From positions 83,609 through 147,608 of the forward strand of contig JBASRE010000029.1 in NCBI GenBank assembly GCA_049273695.1: 64,000 nucleotides of DNA, in the 5' to 3' direction. Of this stretch, positions 36,035-45,665 are shown piece by piece (the stretch's first letter is position 1; each line of letters begins with the position of its first letter). The notes beneath the pieces were generated by a model. That model was not told the DNA's origin. It worked only from the letters and a program-made list of their open reading frames with translations, and ran no database searches. The stretch comes from UBA11740 sp049273695. GTDB taxonomy: Bacteria; Acidobacteriota; Blastocatellia; Pyrinomonadales; Pyrinomonadaceae. The position numbers and the translations under genes are program-made.

Positions 36035-36328
36035 ATGTTGCTTCTATTACTTCAAGGCGCGGGCGGCTTCGGATTTCTCATTCCGATGCTGCTGGTGTTT
36101 GGTGTCTTCTATCTACTCTTGATTCGGCCGCAGCAAAAGAAACAGCGTCAACTGCAAGCCCAAATCGCAGACCTAAAAGCCGGTGACAAGATCGTCACCA
36201 CCGGCGGCGTCATCGGCACCATCACGGCCGTCAAAGACACCAGCTTCCTGGTGCGCAGCGCTGACAAAACGATCCTCGAGATTGCGCGCTCGGCTGTCGC
36301 CGGAGTGGACAGCGAAGAGAAGAAGTAA
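36035..36328 (+). CDS. yajC: preprotein translocase subunit YajC
   Basis: 97 residues: one transmembrane helix (FGFLIPMLLVFGVFYLLLIR), the conserved RPQQKKQRQ and LKAGDKIVTTGGVIGTI motifs. YajC is the accessory subunit of the SecDF complex. It is 58 bp after tgt and 15 bp before secD, as expected for this operon. Normal length. Confidence 0.95.
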   Translation: MLLLLLQGAGGFGFLIPMLLVFGVFYLLLIRPQQKKQRQLQAQIADLKAGDKIVTTGGVIGTITAVKDTSFLVRSADKTILEIARSAVAGVDSEEKK

Positions 36329-36343
36329 CACGCCGCAGTTCCC

Positions 36344-38041
36344 ATGAAGAAAAAGAACGTCATCCAGCGCACGATCATCATCGCCATCGTAACGATCGTC
36401 GGCTTTTATCTGGTCATCGGTCCGCGTGGACGGCGGCCGCGATTGAACGACTTCACGTGGTCAGGCGTAAAAACGAATCTCAGGAATAATATTCGGCTCG
36501 GCCTGGACTTGAAGGGCGGCTCGCACCTGGTGATGCGCGTCCGCGTCGATAAGTATTTAGCGAAGTTGACTGAGGACAACTCCGCCGCGGCGCGGAAAGC
36601 TGCTGAAGACGCCGGATTTCAAATCAAGGAAGCACGTGCTGAAACGGCCGGCGATTACCGATTCGTTCTCGACGCGGTGGACGCGACAAAGCTAAACGAC
36701 ATTCAGAATGCCGTAAAGACCAAAGTTGACGTCACTGACTGGTCTGCGGCCGTTAGCGGCAGCACAGTTTCGTGGACGCTGTCGCAGACGGCGCAACGTG
36801 TGTTGTCAGAACAGGCAACCGAGCAAGCAAAGCGAATCATTGAAGGGCGTTTAGACCAGTTCGGAGTCTCTGAGCCGCTAGTGCAACGACACGGCTCGCA
36901 GAGTTCTTATCGCATTCTCGTGCAGATGCCCGGCATTCAGGAGCCCGAACGCGTCAAGCAGTTGATGAAAGCTGAATCGCGACTTGAACTTGTGCACGTG
37001 ATCAGTCCGCCGGCGCCGTCCGGGTTGCAGTCCTATGCGAATGAAGCGGACGCGCTCGCATCACTGGGCTCTGGGAACATTCCGCAAAACCGAAAGATCT
37101 TGCCGTACTCGGAACGTGACGAGCCCACGGCTGCCGGGGACACGACGACTCAACCGCAAACTGAAAAACAGAAGCGCTGGGTCGTCGTCGAATATCCTCC
37201 GGTTATCGACGGCAGCGAGTTGAGAAACGCGAACGCGGTGCAAGCGAGCGGCGGTGTTAATGACTACCAAATTTCGTTTGCCTTGAAGCCTTCGGGCGCA
37301 GATAAGTTCAGCAAATGGACGGGCGCGAACATCAACGAGTACATGGGTATCGTGCTGAACAATGAAGTTAAATCAGCGCCATACATCAAGGGCCAGATTT
37401 ACGATCAAGGTGAGATCACCGGAAAGTTCACGCAGCAATCGGCGGAGGATCTCGCGTTGACGTTGCGCTCAGGCGCGCTGCCGGCCCCAATCGAGTATCA
37501 GGAAGAACGCACGGTCGGCGCGAGCTTGGGCGATGACTCAATTCGGTCAGGCGTCAAGGCTTCGCTCTACGGCTTGCTGTTCGTCGTCGCTTTCATGCTT
37601 TTCTACTACCGGGGCTCAGGCATCAACGCGGTGGTCGCCCTGTTGCTTAACATGATCTTAATGTTGGCGGGTGTGATTGTTTTTGGCGCGACGCTTACGC
37701 TACCCGGCATCGCCGGCATGATTCTGACAATCGGCATGGCCGTTGACTCGAACGTACTGATTTTCGAAAGGATTCGCGAAGAGTTGCGTGCGGGTAAGAC
37801 GGTTGCGTCGGCCGTGGATCAGGGATTTGATCGCGCGATCGTGACGATTATCGACACGCACGTAACCACGGTCGTGTCGTCCTTGTTCCTGTTTGTTTTT
37901 GGTACCGGCCCGCTCCGCGGTTTTGCGGTGACTCTTATTCTCGGTCTGGTTATCAACCTGTTCTCGGCGGTTTACGTTTCGCGCACCATTTTCATGTGGC
38001 TGCTGCGGCGGAAGCGTCGCGCTCAGACACTGAGCGTTTAG
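36344..38041 (+). CDS. secD: protein translocase subunit SecD
   Basis: 565 residues, RND-type. First helix at residues 9-27, then LGLDLKGGSHLVMRV, a large periplasmic P1 region (FALKPSGADKFSKWT, IVLNNEVKSAPYIKGQI), ALPAPIEYQEERTVGASLG, and five C-terminal helices with IAGMILTIGMAVDSNVLIFERIREE, which carries the proton-relay Asp. SecD uses the proton gradient to pull exported proteins through SecYEG. A low-complexity piece near residues 245-280 (RDEPTAAGDTTTQPQTEKQ) is an extra loop. 18 bp upstream of secF. Confidence 0.96.
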   Translation: MKKKNVIQRTIIIAIVTIVGFYLVIGPRGRRPRLNDFTWSGVKTNLRNNIRLGLDLKGGSHLVMRVRVDKYLAKLTEDNSAAARKAAEDAGFQIKEARAETAGDYRFVLDAVDATKLNDIQNAVKTKVDVTDWSAAVSGSTVSWTLSQTAQRVLSEQATEQAKRIIEGRLDQFGVSEPLVQRHGSQSSYRILVQMPGIQEPERVKQLMKAESRLELVHVISPPAPSGLQSYANEADALASLGSGNIPQNRKILPYSERDEPTAAGDTTTQPQTEKQKRWVVVEYPPVIDGSELRNANAVQASGGVNDYQISFALKPSGADKFSKWTGANINEYMGIVLNNEVKSAPYIKGQIYDQGEITGKFTQQSAEDLALTLRSGALPAPIEYQEERTVGASLGDDSIRSGVKASLYGLLFVVAFMLFYYRGSGINAVVALLLNMILMLAGVIVFGATLTLPGIAGMILTIGMAVDSNVLIFERIREELRAGKTVASAVDQGFDRAIVTIIDTHVTTVVSSLFLFVFGTGPLRGFAVTLILGLVINLFSAVYVSRTIFMWLLRRKRRAQTLSV

Positions 38042-38058
38042 TTCGCGAATATTGACGA

Positions 38059-39132
38059 ATGTTTCAAATCTTCAAAGCAGTTAATTTTGATTGGCTGAAG
38101 TGGCGCCGCGTCTTTATTGGAATTTCCGTGCTGCTGATGGTTGCCGGTCTCGGCTCGGCGATTTTCCGCGAATGGAAGCATCCGAACGGAACGAACGCGT
38201 TTAACCTGGGCGTTGATTTTCGCGGCGGTACTGTAGTCACGGCGCGATTTAAGCAGGCGGCGGCGGCAGATCAGATCCGGGCCACCCTCGGCGCCCAGGG
38301 GCTTAGCGATGCGGTCATTCAACCGGTGGTTGATCGACCTGATACTTTTCTTATCAAACTTCCTCTGGCGGGGACGGGCACAAGCGAATCGGATTCAGAA
38401 GTCGAGTTGGGTCGACAGAAAGTCCGCGCGGCGCTCAACACATTCGGTCCGGAACGCACCCCTGCGTCTGCGCCTGACGTTAATTGGGCCTACGAGATCA
38501 TCGGCACAGATGCTGTCGGAGCCGTCGCCGGTGCTGAGCTTAGAAACAAAGCCATCGCAGTTACTCTCGCGGCGCTGGTGGGGATGCTGGTTTACATCGC
38601 GTTCCGTTTCGAATGGACGTACGGGGCCGCGGCCGTGATCGCAGTTTTCCACGACGTGCTCGTGACGTTGGGTTTCTTTTCCATTTTCCAGTGGGAAGTG
38701 AACCTGACCGTTATCGCCGCGTTTCTAACCCTCGTTGGCGCCTCGGTTAACGACACCATCGTGGTGTTTGACCGCGTGCGCGAGAATCGCAAACTGCACC
38801 GGCGGGAATCGCTTTACAAGATCACCAACGACTCCATCAATCAGACACTATCGCGGACGGTCATCACCCAGGGCCTTATCGTTCTTTCAGTCCTCGCGAT
38901 GGTGATTTTCGGAGGCGAGGTTCTGCGCGCTTTCTCACTTGCGCTGCTCATCGGAACCGTCGTCGGCACCTATTCTTCAATTGCGATCGCGAGCCCCATC
39001 ATGGTTTGGTGGGAGCGGAAGATTGAAGCTGCTAATAAGCTTGCTACGACCACTAGTGCGCTTCCTGGGTTTCAACCCAAGCGCGCTGACGCTGGGCGCA
39101 AGAATGTCGGGAAGCCTTCACGCGCAGCGTAG
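38059..39132 (+). CDS. secF: protein translocase subunit SecF
   Basis: 357 residues: FNLGVDFRGGTVVTARF, a short P1 region, YEIIGTDAVGAVAGAELRNKAI, and five helices with VGASVNDTIVVFDRVRENRK (conserved Asp/Arg). The C-terminal 40 residues after the last helix are basic and variable. Last gene of tgt-yajC-secD-secF. Partner of SecD in post-translocational folding and release. Confidence 0.96.
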   Translation: MFQIFKAVNFDWLKWRRVFIGISVLLMVAGLGSAIFREWKHPNGTNAFNLGVDFRGGTVVTARFKQAAAADQIRATLGAQGLSDAVIQPVVDRPDTFLIKLPLAGTGTSESDSEVELGRQKVRAALNTFGPERTPASAPDVNWAYEIIGTDAVGAVAGAELRNKAIAVTLAALVGMLVYIAFRFEWTYGAAAVIAVFHDVLVTLGFFSIFQWEVNLTVIAAFLTLVGASVNDTIVVFDRVRENRKLHRRESLYKITNDSINQTLSRTVITQGLIVLSVLAMVIFGGEVLRAFSLALLIGTVVGTYSSIAIASPIMVWWERKIEAANKLATTTSALPGFQPKRADAGRKNVGKPSRAA

Positions 39133-39534
39133 CCGAATCGACGGGAACATAATCCGCCGGCCCGGTTTCTAATTCAGCGTGTTGTTGCAAGTGATGGGGC
39201 GTGAAGTGTCGCAAACACGCGAAAACACGGCGTTGTTTGCTCTTGACTTTGCGCGTATTCGCGGCATAGACTGCACCCGTTGCTGGCCAATTAAATACGT
39301 TTTTGATCGTGCCTTTGCGTCAGGTAGTTGCGGAAGCACGATGGTAGTACGTTAAGCGGCCAGTTTATTTGTCTCTCGAACTGGCCGCAACGCACGCGGC
39401 GGCTTCCTTTCTTTTCCGCGGTCAAAAGGAACTCGCTTACTTTGTGTTATTGATTTGCAATAGTTTCCTTTTTGAATCGCTGTCGAATAGATCTTGGATC
39501 TGACCCTTTTGGCACCACGTAGGGAGGACTGAAG
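39133..39534. other. 402-bp non-coding gap between secF and tonB
   Basis: No credible gene. Holds a 10-bp stem (GCGGCCAGTT at 39356-39365 with AACTGGCCGC at 39379-39388) lacking a T run, and a possible promoter: TTGACT 39243-39248, 18-base spacer, TAGACT 39267-39272. A second hairpin-rich AT region lies at 39425-39480. The long leader ahead of tonB (RBS AGGGAGGA at 39520) may carry regulation, but nothing recognisable as a riboswitch. Confidence 0.45.
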
Positions 39535-40323
39535 ATGTTCGAACATTTAGTCGAATCGGGTTCGCACTCGGAAGACATTAAACGCAAGGGTTCGTTTCTG
39601 CTGGGCTTCACGGCAATTTACGTCGTGCTGATCATCGCCGGATTGATTGCCGGTATTTTGTGGGCGCCAGCCTACATCGATCAGCAAACGTTAGAGCTGA
39701 CAGCGTTGATTGCACCGGTCCCGGTGCAGCAACAGCAACAGGAGCAGAAGCAAGAGGCGAAGCCTGAGAAGATGGACGTCAGCAAGAACGTCGACGTTCG
39801 CAAAGAATTGATCGCCGACGTCTCGCGCGCCGACCTGGTACCGAAAGAAGTTTCTGCTAAGGCCAGCGACGTGCCGCCGGTCCGCAAGGGCGTGGTAACG
39901 ATGCTTGGCAGTGGAAACACTAACGCCATTGCGCCGGTCGCGCCGGGTGCGGGTACCGGCAGCATTATCTCGTCCGGACCAACCAAGGTTGACGTTGCGG
40001 ATGCGCCGCCGCCGCCGCCACCGAAACCAACACCGCCGAAAGCTCCGATCTCCGGTGGCGTGCTCAACGGTAAAGCAGTGCGTCTCGTGCAGCCGCCCTA
40101 TCCGGCGATTGCCCGCAGCGCGCGTGCGGCCGGTCAGGTGAGGGTGCAGATCGTCATTGACGAAAACGGCAACGTGGTTTCCGCGGCGCCGGTTTCGGGC
40201 CACCCGCTTCTGCAAGGCGCGGCAGTCTCCGCGGCGCGGGCGTCGAAGTTTACGCCTACCAAGCTGTCGGGCATGCCCGTCAAAGTTTCCGGCGTCATCA
40301 TCTATAACTTCGTGGCGCAGTAA
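39535..40323 (+). CDS. tonB: TonB-family energy transducer
   Basis: 262 residues with a strong AGGGAGGA site. One transmembrane helix (residues 22-44), a Gln/Glu/Lys-rich spacer, a Pro-rich stretch (PPPPPPKPTPPKAP) and the C-terminal TonB domain with VQPPYPAIARSARAAGQVRVQ and SKFTPTKLSGMPVKVSGVI. TonB passes inner-membrane proton-motive energy to outer-membrane transporters. The N-terminus (MFEHLVESG) is cytoplasmic and longer than in E. coli. First gene of tonB-exbB-exbD-exbD. Confidence 0.93.
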   Translation: MFEHLVESGSHSEDIKRKGSFLLGFTAIYVVLIIAGLIAGILWAPAYIDQQTLELTALIAPVPVQQQQQEQKQEAKPEKMDVSKNVDVRKELIADVSRADLVPKEVSAKASDVPPVRKGVVTMLGSGNTNAIAPVAPGAGTGSIISSGPTKVDVADAPPPPPPKPTPPKAPISGGVLNGKAVRLVQPPYPAIARSARAAGQVRVQIVIDENGNVVSAAPVSGHPLLQGAAVSAARASKFTPTKLSGMPVKVSGVIIYNFVAQ

Positions 40324-40416
40324 TAATCGCGGCCGCTGCCGGTTAACCCTGGCGGCGGCCACGACCTGCTGTAAAAAAAGATTCAGTTTGAACTTAATTT
40401 TCTTGGAGGATCTACC

Positions 40417-41190
40417 GTGACTATTCTAACAAGCATCCTCGGAACGAAAGCGCTCAGCTTCCTTTTCGTTCTTTGGCAAGCCACTCCGGCGGCGTCGCCG
40501 GCCTCAGTTGACCACTTCACGCTAACTGAAATGGTCAAGAACATGGGAGCGGTCGCGATCGTCGTCGTGGTCATTCTTTTGATTATGTCGGTGTATTCGA
40601 TTGCCATCATGGTCGAGCGTTATCTGACCTACACGGCCGCGAAGAAGCAATCGCGGGAATTTGCTCCGCGTGTGGCCCAGGCGCTGAAGAATAACCGCAT
40701 TGAAGAAGCCATCAATATCAGCGACAAGCATCGCAAGTCGCACCTGGCGATGGTCGTGAACAGCGGTTTGCAGGAGTTCCGGGCCCACGAGCAGTCGGCT
40801 GAGATTTCGGGCGACGAGATCGAGGCTTCGAAGCGCGCCTTGCAGCGGGCGATTGCCATCAAGACCGCCGAGTTCCGGCGTGGCTTGTCGGGCCTGGCGA
40901 CCATCGGTTCGACGGCGCCGTTCGTCGGCCTGTTCGGCACGGTGTTCGGAATTATCAACGCGTTCCGCGGCATGAAGAACGCCGAATCGGCCGGTATCGC
41001 GGCCGTCGCGGGTGGAATTTCGGAAGCGTTGTTTACGACGGCGCTTGGTCTGGTAGTCGCGGTGCCGGCGGTGTGGTTGTTCAACTACTTCACCGGTAAG
41101 GTGGACGGTTTCGTGGTCGAGATGGACAACTCAGCTTCTGAGCTGGTTGACTATTTCATCAAGAACCGCACCAAGCAACTCAATCCGTAA
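40417..41190 (+). CDS. exbB: MotA/TolQ/ExbB proton channel protein
   Basis: 257 residues from GTG 40417 with a TTGGAGGA site. Three helices: an N-terminal one, then the TolQ/ExbB pair with GLATIGSTAPFVGLFGTVFGI and GGISEALFTTALGLVVAVPAV, the channel-forming motifs. It forms the pentameric stator channel with the two ExbD proteins that follow, powering TonB. Confidence 0.95.
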   Translation: MTILTSILGTKALSFLFVLWQATPAASPASVDHFTLTEMVKNMGAVAIVVVVILLIMSVYSIAIMVERYLTYTAAKKQSREFAPRVAQALKNNRIEEAINISDKHRKSHLAMVVNSGLQEFRAHEQSAEISGDEIEASKRALQRAIAIKTAEFRRGLSGLATIGSTAPFVGLFGTVFGIINAFRGMKNAESAGIAAVAGGISEALFTTALGLVVAVPAVWLFNYFTGKVDGFVVEMDNSASELVDYFIKNRTKQLNP

Positions 41191-41276
41191 TTGAAGTTTG
41201 AAGGAAGCTGGTCAGCGCGGCATCGGTCGTGCTGGCCTTTGCGCCGCGCGACGTTCGCGGCGAAAGGAGATTTACC

Positions 41277-41753
41277 ATGAGCATGCAGGCTGGAGGCGAC
41301 AAAAGCGGATTTCAATCCGAGATTAACGTCACGCCGATGGTCGACATCATGTTGGTGCTTCTGATCATCTTCATGGTGGTGACGCCGTTCTTGCAACAGG
41401 GCATCACGGTCCCGATTCCGCGTGACCTGAAGAACCCTGACGAGGACCAGGCCATCAACAAAGAGACGTCCGTCATCGTGTCGGTGGTTTGCCGCCCGCC
41501 GGACAGTCCGCAGTGCACGCCGGAATCTACTGAAGTTTACCTGGGCAAGAAGAAGGTAAACATGGATGACCTGAAGACGCAGGTCGAGAAGGCGCTGCAG
41601 ACCAAGAAAGAAGAAGACCGGATCGTTTACGTCAAGAGCGGCGTGAATGTGAGCTACGGCGAGGTAGTCAAGGTCATTAACGCGGTCCGCGAAAAAGGCA
41701 TAGACAAGATCGGGCTGGTCGCGGACAAGAAGAAGAAAGGCGCGGCGACTTAG
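41277..41753 (+). CDS. exbD: ExbD/TolR-family protein
   Basis: 158 residues from ATG 41277, chosen for the GAAAGGAGA site; a start at 41229 would add 16 residues. Short cytoplasmic part (FQSEINVTPMVDIMLVLLIIF) whose VTPMVDIMLVLL carries the essential proton-binding Asp, one helix, and a periplasmic domain ending VVKVINAVREKGIDKIGLV. A two-Cys insert (CRPPDSPQC) lies in the periplasmic part. First of two exbD genes. Confidence 0.93.
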   Translation: MSMQAGGDKSGFQSEINVTPMVDIMLVLLIIFMVVTPFLQQGITVPIPRDLKNPDEDQAINKETSVIVSVVCRPPDSPQCTPESTEVYLGKKKVNMDDLKTQVEKALQTKKEEDRIVYVKSGVNVSYGEVVKVINAVREKGIDKIGLVADKKKKGAAT

Positions 41754-41784
41754 ACGCCGGTTGAGGTAATTAGAGGGTAACGCT

Positions 41785-42276
41785 ATGTCAATGCAAACTG
41801 CCAAGGGTCAAGCGGAACCATATATCAACGTAACGCCGCTGATCGACGTTCTGTTGGTGTTGCTGATCATCTTCATGGTCGTGACGCCGTTGAAGCCCAG
41901 CCGCTTCAAAGCTGACATTCCAACCCAACGGGATCCGAACGAGGATGTTAGCCAGTTAAAACCGAATCCGCTGACACTGGTCGTGACGATCGGTCAGGAT
42001 TTGCAGCTCAAACTGAATCAGGACGTAATGGGTTCAGTAAATGATCCGAGCGCGCTTTCCGCGAAGCTGCAACAGACTTTTGACTTGCGCAAATCGATGC
42101 GCGCGTACAAAGTCGGCATGGAAACTTCGAACCTTCCCGAAGATCAGAAGATTGAAAAGACTGTATTTGTGAAAGCCCCGCGGTCCCTGAAGTACGGCGA
42201 CGTGGTGAAGGTGATTGACGCGATTAAGGGCGCGGGCGCAAATCCAGTCGGCTTGCAGGTTGACGATTTACCATAA
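41785..42276 (+). CDS. exbD: second ExbD/TolR-family protein
   Basis: 163 residues with the same organisation: YINVTPLIDVLLVLLIIFMV (essential Asp in the helix) and periplasmic YGDVVKVIDAIKGAGANPVGL. 31 bp after the first exbD. The two copies differ throughout the periplasmic domain, so they are not recent duplicates and may sit as unlike partners in one ExbD dimer. Tandem exbD genes of this sort are common in Acidobacteriota and delta-proteobacteria. Confidence 0.92.
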   Translation: MSMQTAKGQAEPYINVTPLIDVLLVLLIIFMVVTPLKPSRFKADIPTQRDPNEDVSQLKPNPLTLVVTIGQDLQLKLNQDVMGSVNDPSALSAKLQQTFDLRKSMRAYKVGMETSNLPEDQKIEKTVFVKAPRSLKYGDVVKVIDAIKGAGANPVGLQVDDLP

Positions 42277-42370
42277 TCACGCGACGTGACGTCCAGCGCC
42301 GTAATTTTCCACTCGCCTGGCTCGCTCGCACTCAAGCGCGGTCACGTTTGCACAAATGGAGCGAACTGAA

Positions 42371-43210
42371 ATGAGATTGTCTCAATCCAGGATCTGCGCT
42401 ACTGCGATCCTGGTTTTGCTCGTCAGCGTCGGATCGGGCTGCAACCTTATCGCCAAAGTTCGGGCCAAGAACGAACTGAACGAAGCGGCCAAGGCTTACA
42501 AAGAAGGCCACTTCGATCAGGCGGAACAACATGCCAAACGCGCGCTGGCGCTCGATCCCAGCAACAAGACTGCCCCGATCTTTATCGCGCGCATCATCCA
42601 CCAACAGTACAAGCCGGGCGTCGATTCACCTGAGAACGTGCAGCGCGCCCGCGATGCGATCGAGGCTTACAAGCATCTGCTGCAAAACGATCCGAACAAC
42701 GACGAGGCTTACAAGGCAATCTCTGTTTTGTATTCGGCGATTAAGGACGAGACAAACCTGCGCGACTGGATTCTGAAGCGCGCCAACGACACGACCCAGA
42801 CAAACGAAAAACGGGCGGAAGCGTACGCGATTCTGGCCGGTAAGGATTGGGATTGCTCGTTCAAAATTACCGAGCTGCCGGACGTGAAAGTTATCGCGGA
42901 AGGCAAGTCCAACTATCAGAAGCCGAAAGACCCCAATGACTTCGACAAGATCCAAAAGTGCGTGACGCGGGGTCTGGAACAGGCTGAGACGGCCATCAAA
43001 TACGATCCGAACAGCGAATCGGCCTGGTCTTACAAGACCAATCTGCTGATTGAAGCCGCTAAGATCGCCAAGATGAACAACGACTCGAACGCCGCGTCAC
43101 AGTACGAACGTCAGGCTGAAAACGCGCAGAAACGTGCGTCGCAGCTCGCTGACGAAAGGCGAAAGAAGGAAGAAGCAGCCGAAGCGGCCGCGGCCTCGCC
43201 GACTCCATAG
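42371..43210 (+). CDS. TPR-repeat lipoprotein
   Basis: 279 residues from ATG 42371 (GGAG 10 bases upstream; an ATG at 42356 adds 5 residues). Lipoprotein signal with lipobox VGSGC at about residue 24. TPR helices follow: ELNEAAKAYKEGHFDQAEQHAKRALALDPSN is the first, with others at about 80-110 and 190-225. The C-terminus is a charged helix rich in Arg/Glu/Ala. It probably scaffolds a protein complex at the periplasmic face or outer membrane and, 95 bp after exbD, may belong to that operon. A strong hairpin follows at 43231. Confidence 0.82.
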   Translation: MRLSQSRICATAILVLLVSVGSGCNLIAKVRAKNELNEAAKAYKEGHFDQAEQHAKRALALDPSNKTAPIFIARIIHQQYKPGVDSPENVQRARDAIEAYKHLLQNDPNNDEAYKAISVLYSAIKDETNLRDWILKRANDTTQTNEKRAEAYAILAGKDWDCSFKITELPDVKVIAEGKSNYQKPKDPNDFDKIQKCVTRGLEQAETAIKYDPNSESAWSYKTNLLIEAAKIAKMNNDSNAASQYERQAENAQKRASQLADERRKKEEAAEAAAASPTP

Positions 43211-43230
43211 TCTCCATTTCAATCTGAAAA

Positions 43231-43274
43231 CAAGAGGTGACGTAAGACTCGTTCGGGTCGAGCGTCACCTCTTG
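43231..43274. terminator. strong hairpin after the TPR lipoprotein gene
   Basis: CAAGAGGTGACG (43231-43242) and CGTCACCTCTTG (43263-43274) form a perfect 12-bp stem with a 20-base loop. No T run, so Rho-independent action is uncertain. Confidence 0.6.
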
Positions 43275-43290
43275 CTATAATGCATCGGGC

Positions 43291-43365
43291 GTCAGTAGTC
43301 CGCTGTCAGTTGTCAGTTGCCCTTTCTCTTAATCAACTGACCACTGACAACTGACGACTGACGTT
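43291..43365. repeat. inverted heptamer repeat (GTCAGTT type)
   Basis: Arms GTCAGTTGTCAGTTG (43304-43318) and CAACTGACNACTGACAACTGAC-type (43334-43360). It lies directly before the rel start, so it may affect translation of rel. Confidence 0.7.
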
Positions 43366-43374
43366 TCGCTTTTT

Positions 43375-45558
43375 ATGGTTCGCATCGAAGAAATCGTTGA
43401 GAAGGTACGGCGTAACCACCCGCAGGCGGATCTTAATCTGCTGCGGCGCGCCTATCTCTTCTCGGCCCGTGAGCACAAAGGTCAGAAGCGCGCCTCGGGC
43501 GAAGCCTACCTCGTCCATCCGCTGGAAGTCGCTAATATCCTCGCCGACATGCGCATGGATGTCGTGTCCGTCTCGACCGGTCTGCTGCACGACGTGGTGG
43601 AAGACACGCTCGCCGATCCGAAAACCATCCGCGACTATTTTGGTGAAGAAGTCGCTCATCTGGTTGAAGGCCTCACAAAAATTGCGCACATCAGCAGTGT
43701 CTCGCGGGAAGAGCAGCAGGCCGAGAACGTGCGGAAGATGCTGCTCGCGATGGTCGATGATGTGCGCGTGGTGCTGGTCAAACTTGCCGATCGCCTGCAC
43801 AACATGCGGACGCTCGAGTTTCTCAGCCCAGAAAAACGCCGCCGCATCGCCCAGGAGACGATGGACATCTACGCGCCGATTGCGCATCGGCTCGGTATGG
43901 GTAAATTGCGCGGCGAGCTTGAGGATCTCGCGTTCCGTAATCTTCATCCGGAGGACTACCGGGAAATCACTGCGCAGTTAGAGAAAAGGCGCGCCGCTAA
44001 CGAAGCGTTTCTGAACGATGTTACCGCGACGATCGAGCAGCAAATGCGCGAAGCGGACGTTCCCTTCGTGCGGATTGAAGGGCGCGTCAAACGTATTTAC
44101 TCAATCTGGAAAAAGCTTCAGGCCCAGGCCATTGATTTGGATCAAGTCTACGATCTGGTGGCGGCGCGCGTGATTACGCCGAACGAAATTCGCCACTGCT
44201 ATGCCGCGCTGGGCGTAATTCACCACTCGTGGAAACCGGTGCCGGGACGATTCAAGGATTGGATCGCGACGCCGCGCGACAATTTGTATCAGTCGTTGCA
44301 CACGTCTGTCATCGGATCTAAAGTCCAGCCGTTCGAAGTACAGATTCGGACTGAACAGATGCACCTGGTGGCCGAGGAAGGCGTGGCCGCGCACTGGAAA
44401 TACAAGGAAGGGAAGCGCGGCGCGCGTGACGATGACGAAGCCATGACCCTGCTGCGTTCGTTGATTGAGTGGACGCAGGAAGTAAAAGACTCGCGCGAAT
44501 TCATGGACGCGCTGAAGCTGGACCTTTATCCGAAAGACGTCTATGCATTCACGCCGATGGGCAAAGTCATCCAGTTGCCGCGCGGCGCGACCACCCTCGA
44601 TTTCGCGTACATGATTCACTCGGAGGTCGGAAACACTTGTACGGGGGCACGCATCAATACCCGGATGGTGCCACTGCGCACGCAAATTCAGAACGGCGAC
44701 GTGGTTGAGATTCTTACGAGTCCTAACGCCCACCCGTCACGCGACTGGCTGAATTTCGTCGTCACTTCCCGCGCCCGTAACCGCGTCCGGCACTGGGTCG
44801 CGGATCAGCAACGCGCTGAGTCGATCGAAATCGGCCGCAAGCTGTTTGAAAAGGAAGCGAGTCGCTTCCAAATCCCCTTTAAGAAACTTTTGTCCGACAG
44901 TAATGGCGACCTGAAACGGATCGCGGGCGAATACGGTTACGGGCGCACGGACGATCTGCTGGCGGCGATGGGCTATGGCAAGATCGTGCCGCGGAACATC
45001 ATTGCGAAGTATCTCGGGCCTGAAAAATTCGAGGCGCTGGCCCAACAGAAGGAATCGAAACTGCGAAGCGGCGTGCGCGCAGTGCGTCGGTTGCTCGGCG
45101 GCGATGGTGCGATCGTCGTGCGCGGTGTTGAGGATTTGATGGTAAACCGCGCCCGCTGTTGTAATCCGCTGCATGGCGAGGACATCGTCGGCTACATTAC
45201 GCGCGGCAAAGGCGTGGCGGTGCACACCAAGCGCTGCAAGAACGTGCAACAACTCATGATTAACCCCGAACGAATCGTAAATGTTGAATGGGCCTCGCGG
45301 CCTGAGAAGACGGCCTATGCGGTGAAACTATTGGCGACGACAGAGAATCGGACCGGCATGATTGCCGGCATCACCGGCGCAATTTCGGACATGAGAACCG
45401 GCATCCGCGACGCCCGCGCATCCATTGGACCTGATCAGAAGGGCCGTATCGAAGTGACTGTCGAAGTGTTCGACGTGAAGCACCTGGATAAGGTCACAAG
45501 TTCAATCAAGAGCGTTCCCGGCGTGCTCGATGTCGAGCGTCTTCAGGGAGCGGTCTAA
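43375..45558 (+). CDS. rel: bifunctional (p)ppGpp synthase/hydrolase (RSH)
   Basis: 727 residues, normal length. HD hydrolase domain (YLVHPLEVANILADM, GLLHDVVEDT with the metal His-Asp, ADRLHNMRTLEF), then the synthetase domain (RVKRIYSIWKKL, YDLVAARVI, RDNLYQSLHTSVIG, EVQIRTEQMH), TGS (DVYAFTPMGKVIQLPRGATT), a zinc-finger/helical part (RARCCNPLHGEDIVGY) and a C-terminal ACT domain. It makes and degrades (p)ppGpp in response to starvation. Both active sites look intact, so it is probably the only long RSH of the organism. Confidence 0.97.
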   Translation: MVRIEEIVEKVRRNHPQADLNLLRRAYLFSAREHKGQKRASGEAYLVHPLEVANILADMRMDVVSVSTGLLHDVVEDTLADPKTIRDYFGEEVAHLVEGLTKIAHISSVSREEQQAENVRKMLLAMVDDVRVVLVKLADRLHNMRTLEFLSPEKRRRIAQETMDIYAPIAHRLGMGKLRGELEDLAFRNLHPEDYREITAQLEKRRAANEAFLNDVTATIEQQMREADVPFVRIEGRVKRIYSIWKKLQAQAIDLDQVYDLVAARVITPNEIRHCYAALGVIHHSWKPVPGRFKDWIATPRDNLYQSLHTSVIGSKVQPFEVQIRTEQMHLVAEEGVAAHWKYKEGKRGARDDDEAMTLLRSLIEWTQEVKDSREFMDALKLDLYPKDVYAFTPMGKVIQLPRGATTLDFAYMIHSEVGNTCTGARINTRMVPLRTQIQNGDVVEILTSPNAHPSRDWLNFVVTSRARNRVRHWVADQQRAESIEIGRKLFEKEASRFQIPFKKLLSDSNGDLKRIAGEYGYGRTDDLLAAMGYGKIVPRNIIAKYLGPEKFEALAQQKESKLRSGVRAVRRLLGGDGAIVVRGVEDLMVNRARCCNPLHGEDIVGYITRGKGVAVHTKRCKNVQQLMINPERIVNVEWASRPEKTAYAVKLLATTENRTGMIAGITGAISDMRTGIRDARASIGPDQKGRIEVTVEVFDVKHLDKVTSSIKSVPGVLDVERLQGAV

Positions 45559-45665
45559 CCATTACACCGGCGGTGAGGGTGCTATTGTAAACGCTCATGA
45601 ATTCTGATATTTAGGCACCGCTCTAACATCCATTGCCACCTCAGCTCCCACACGAAAGGCTCTAA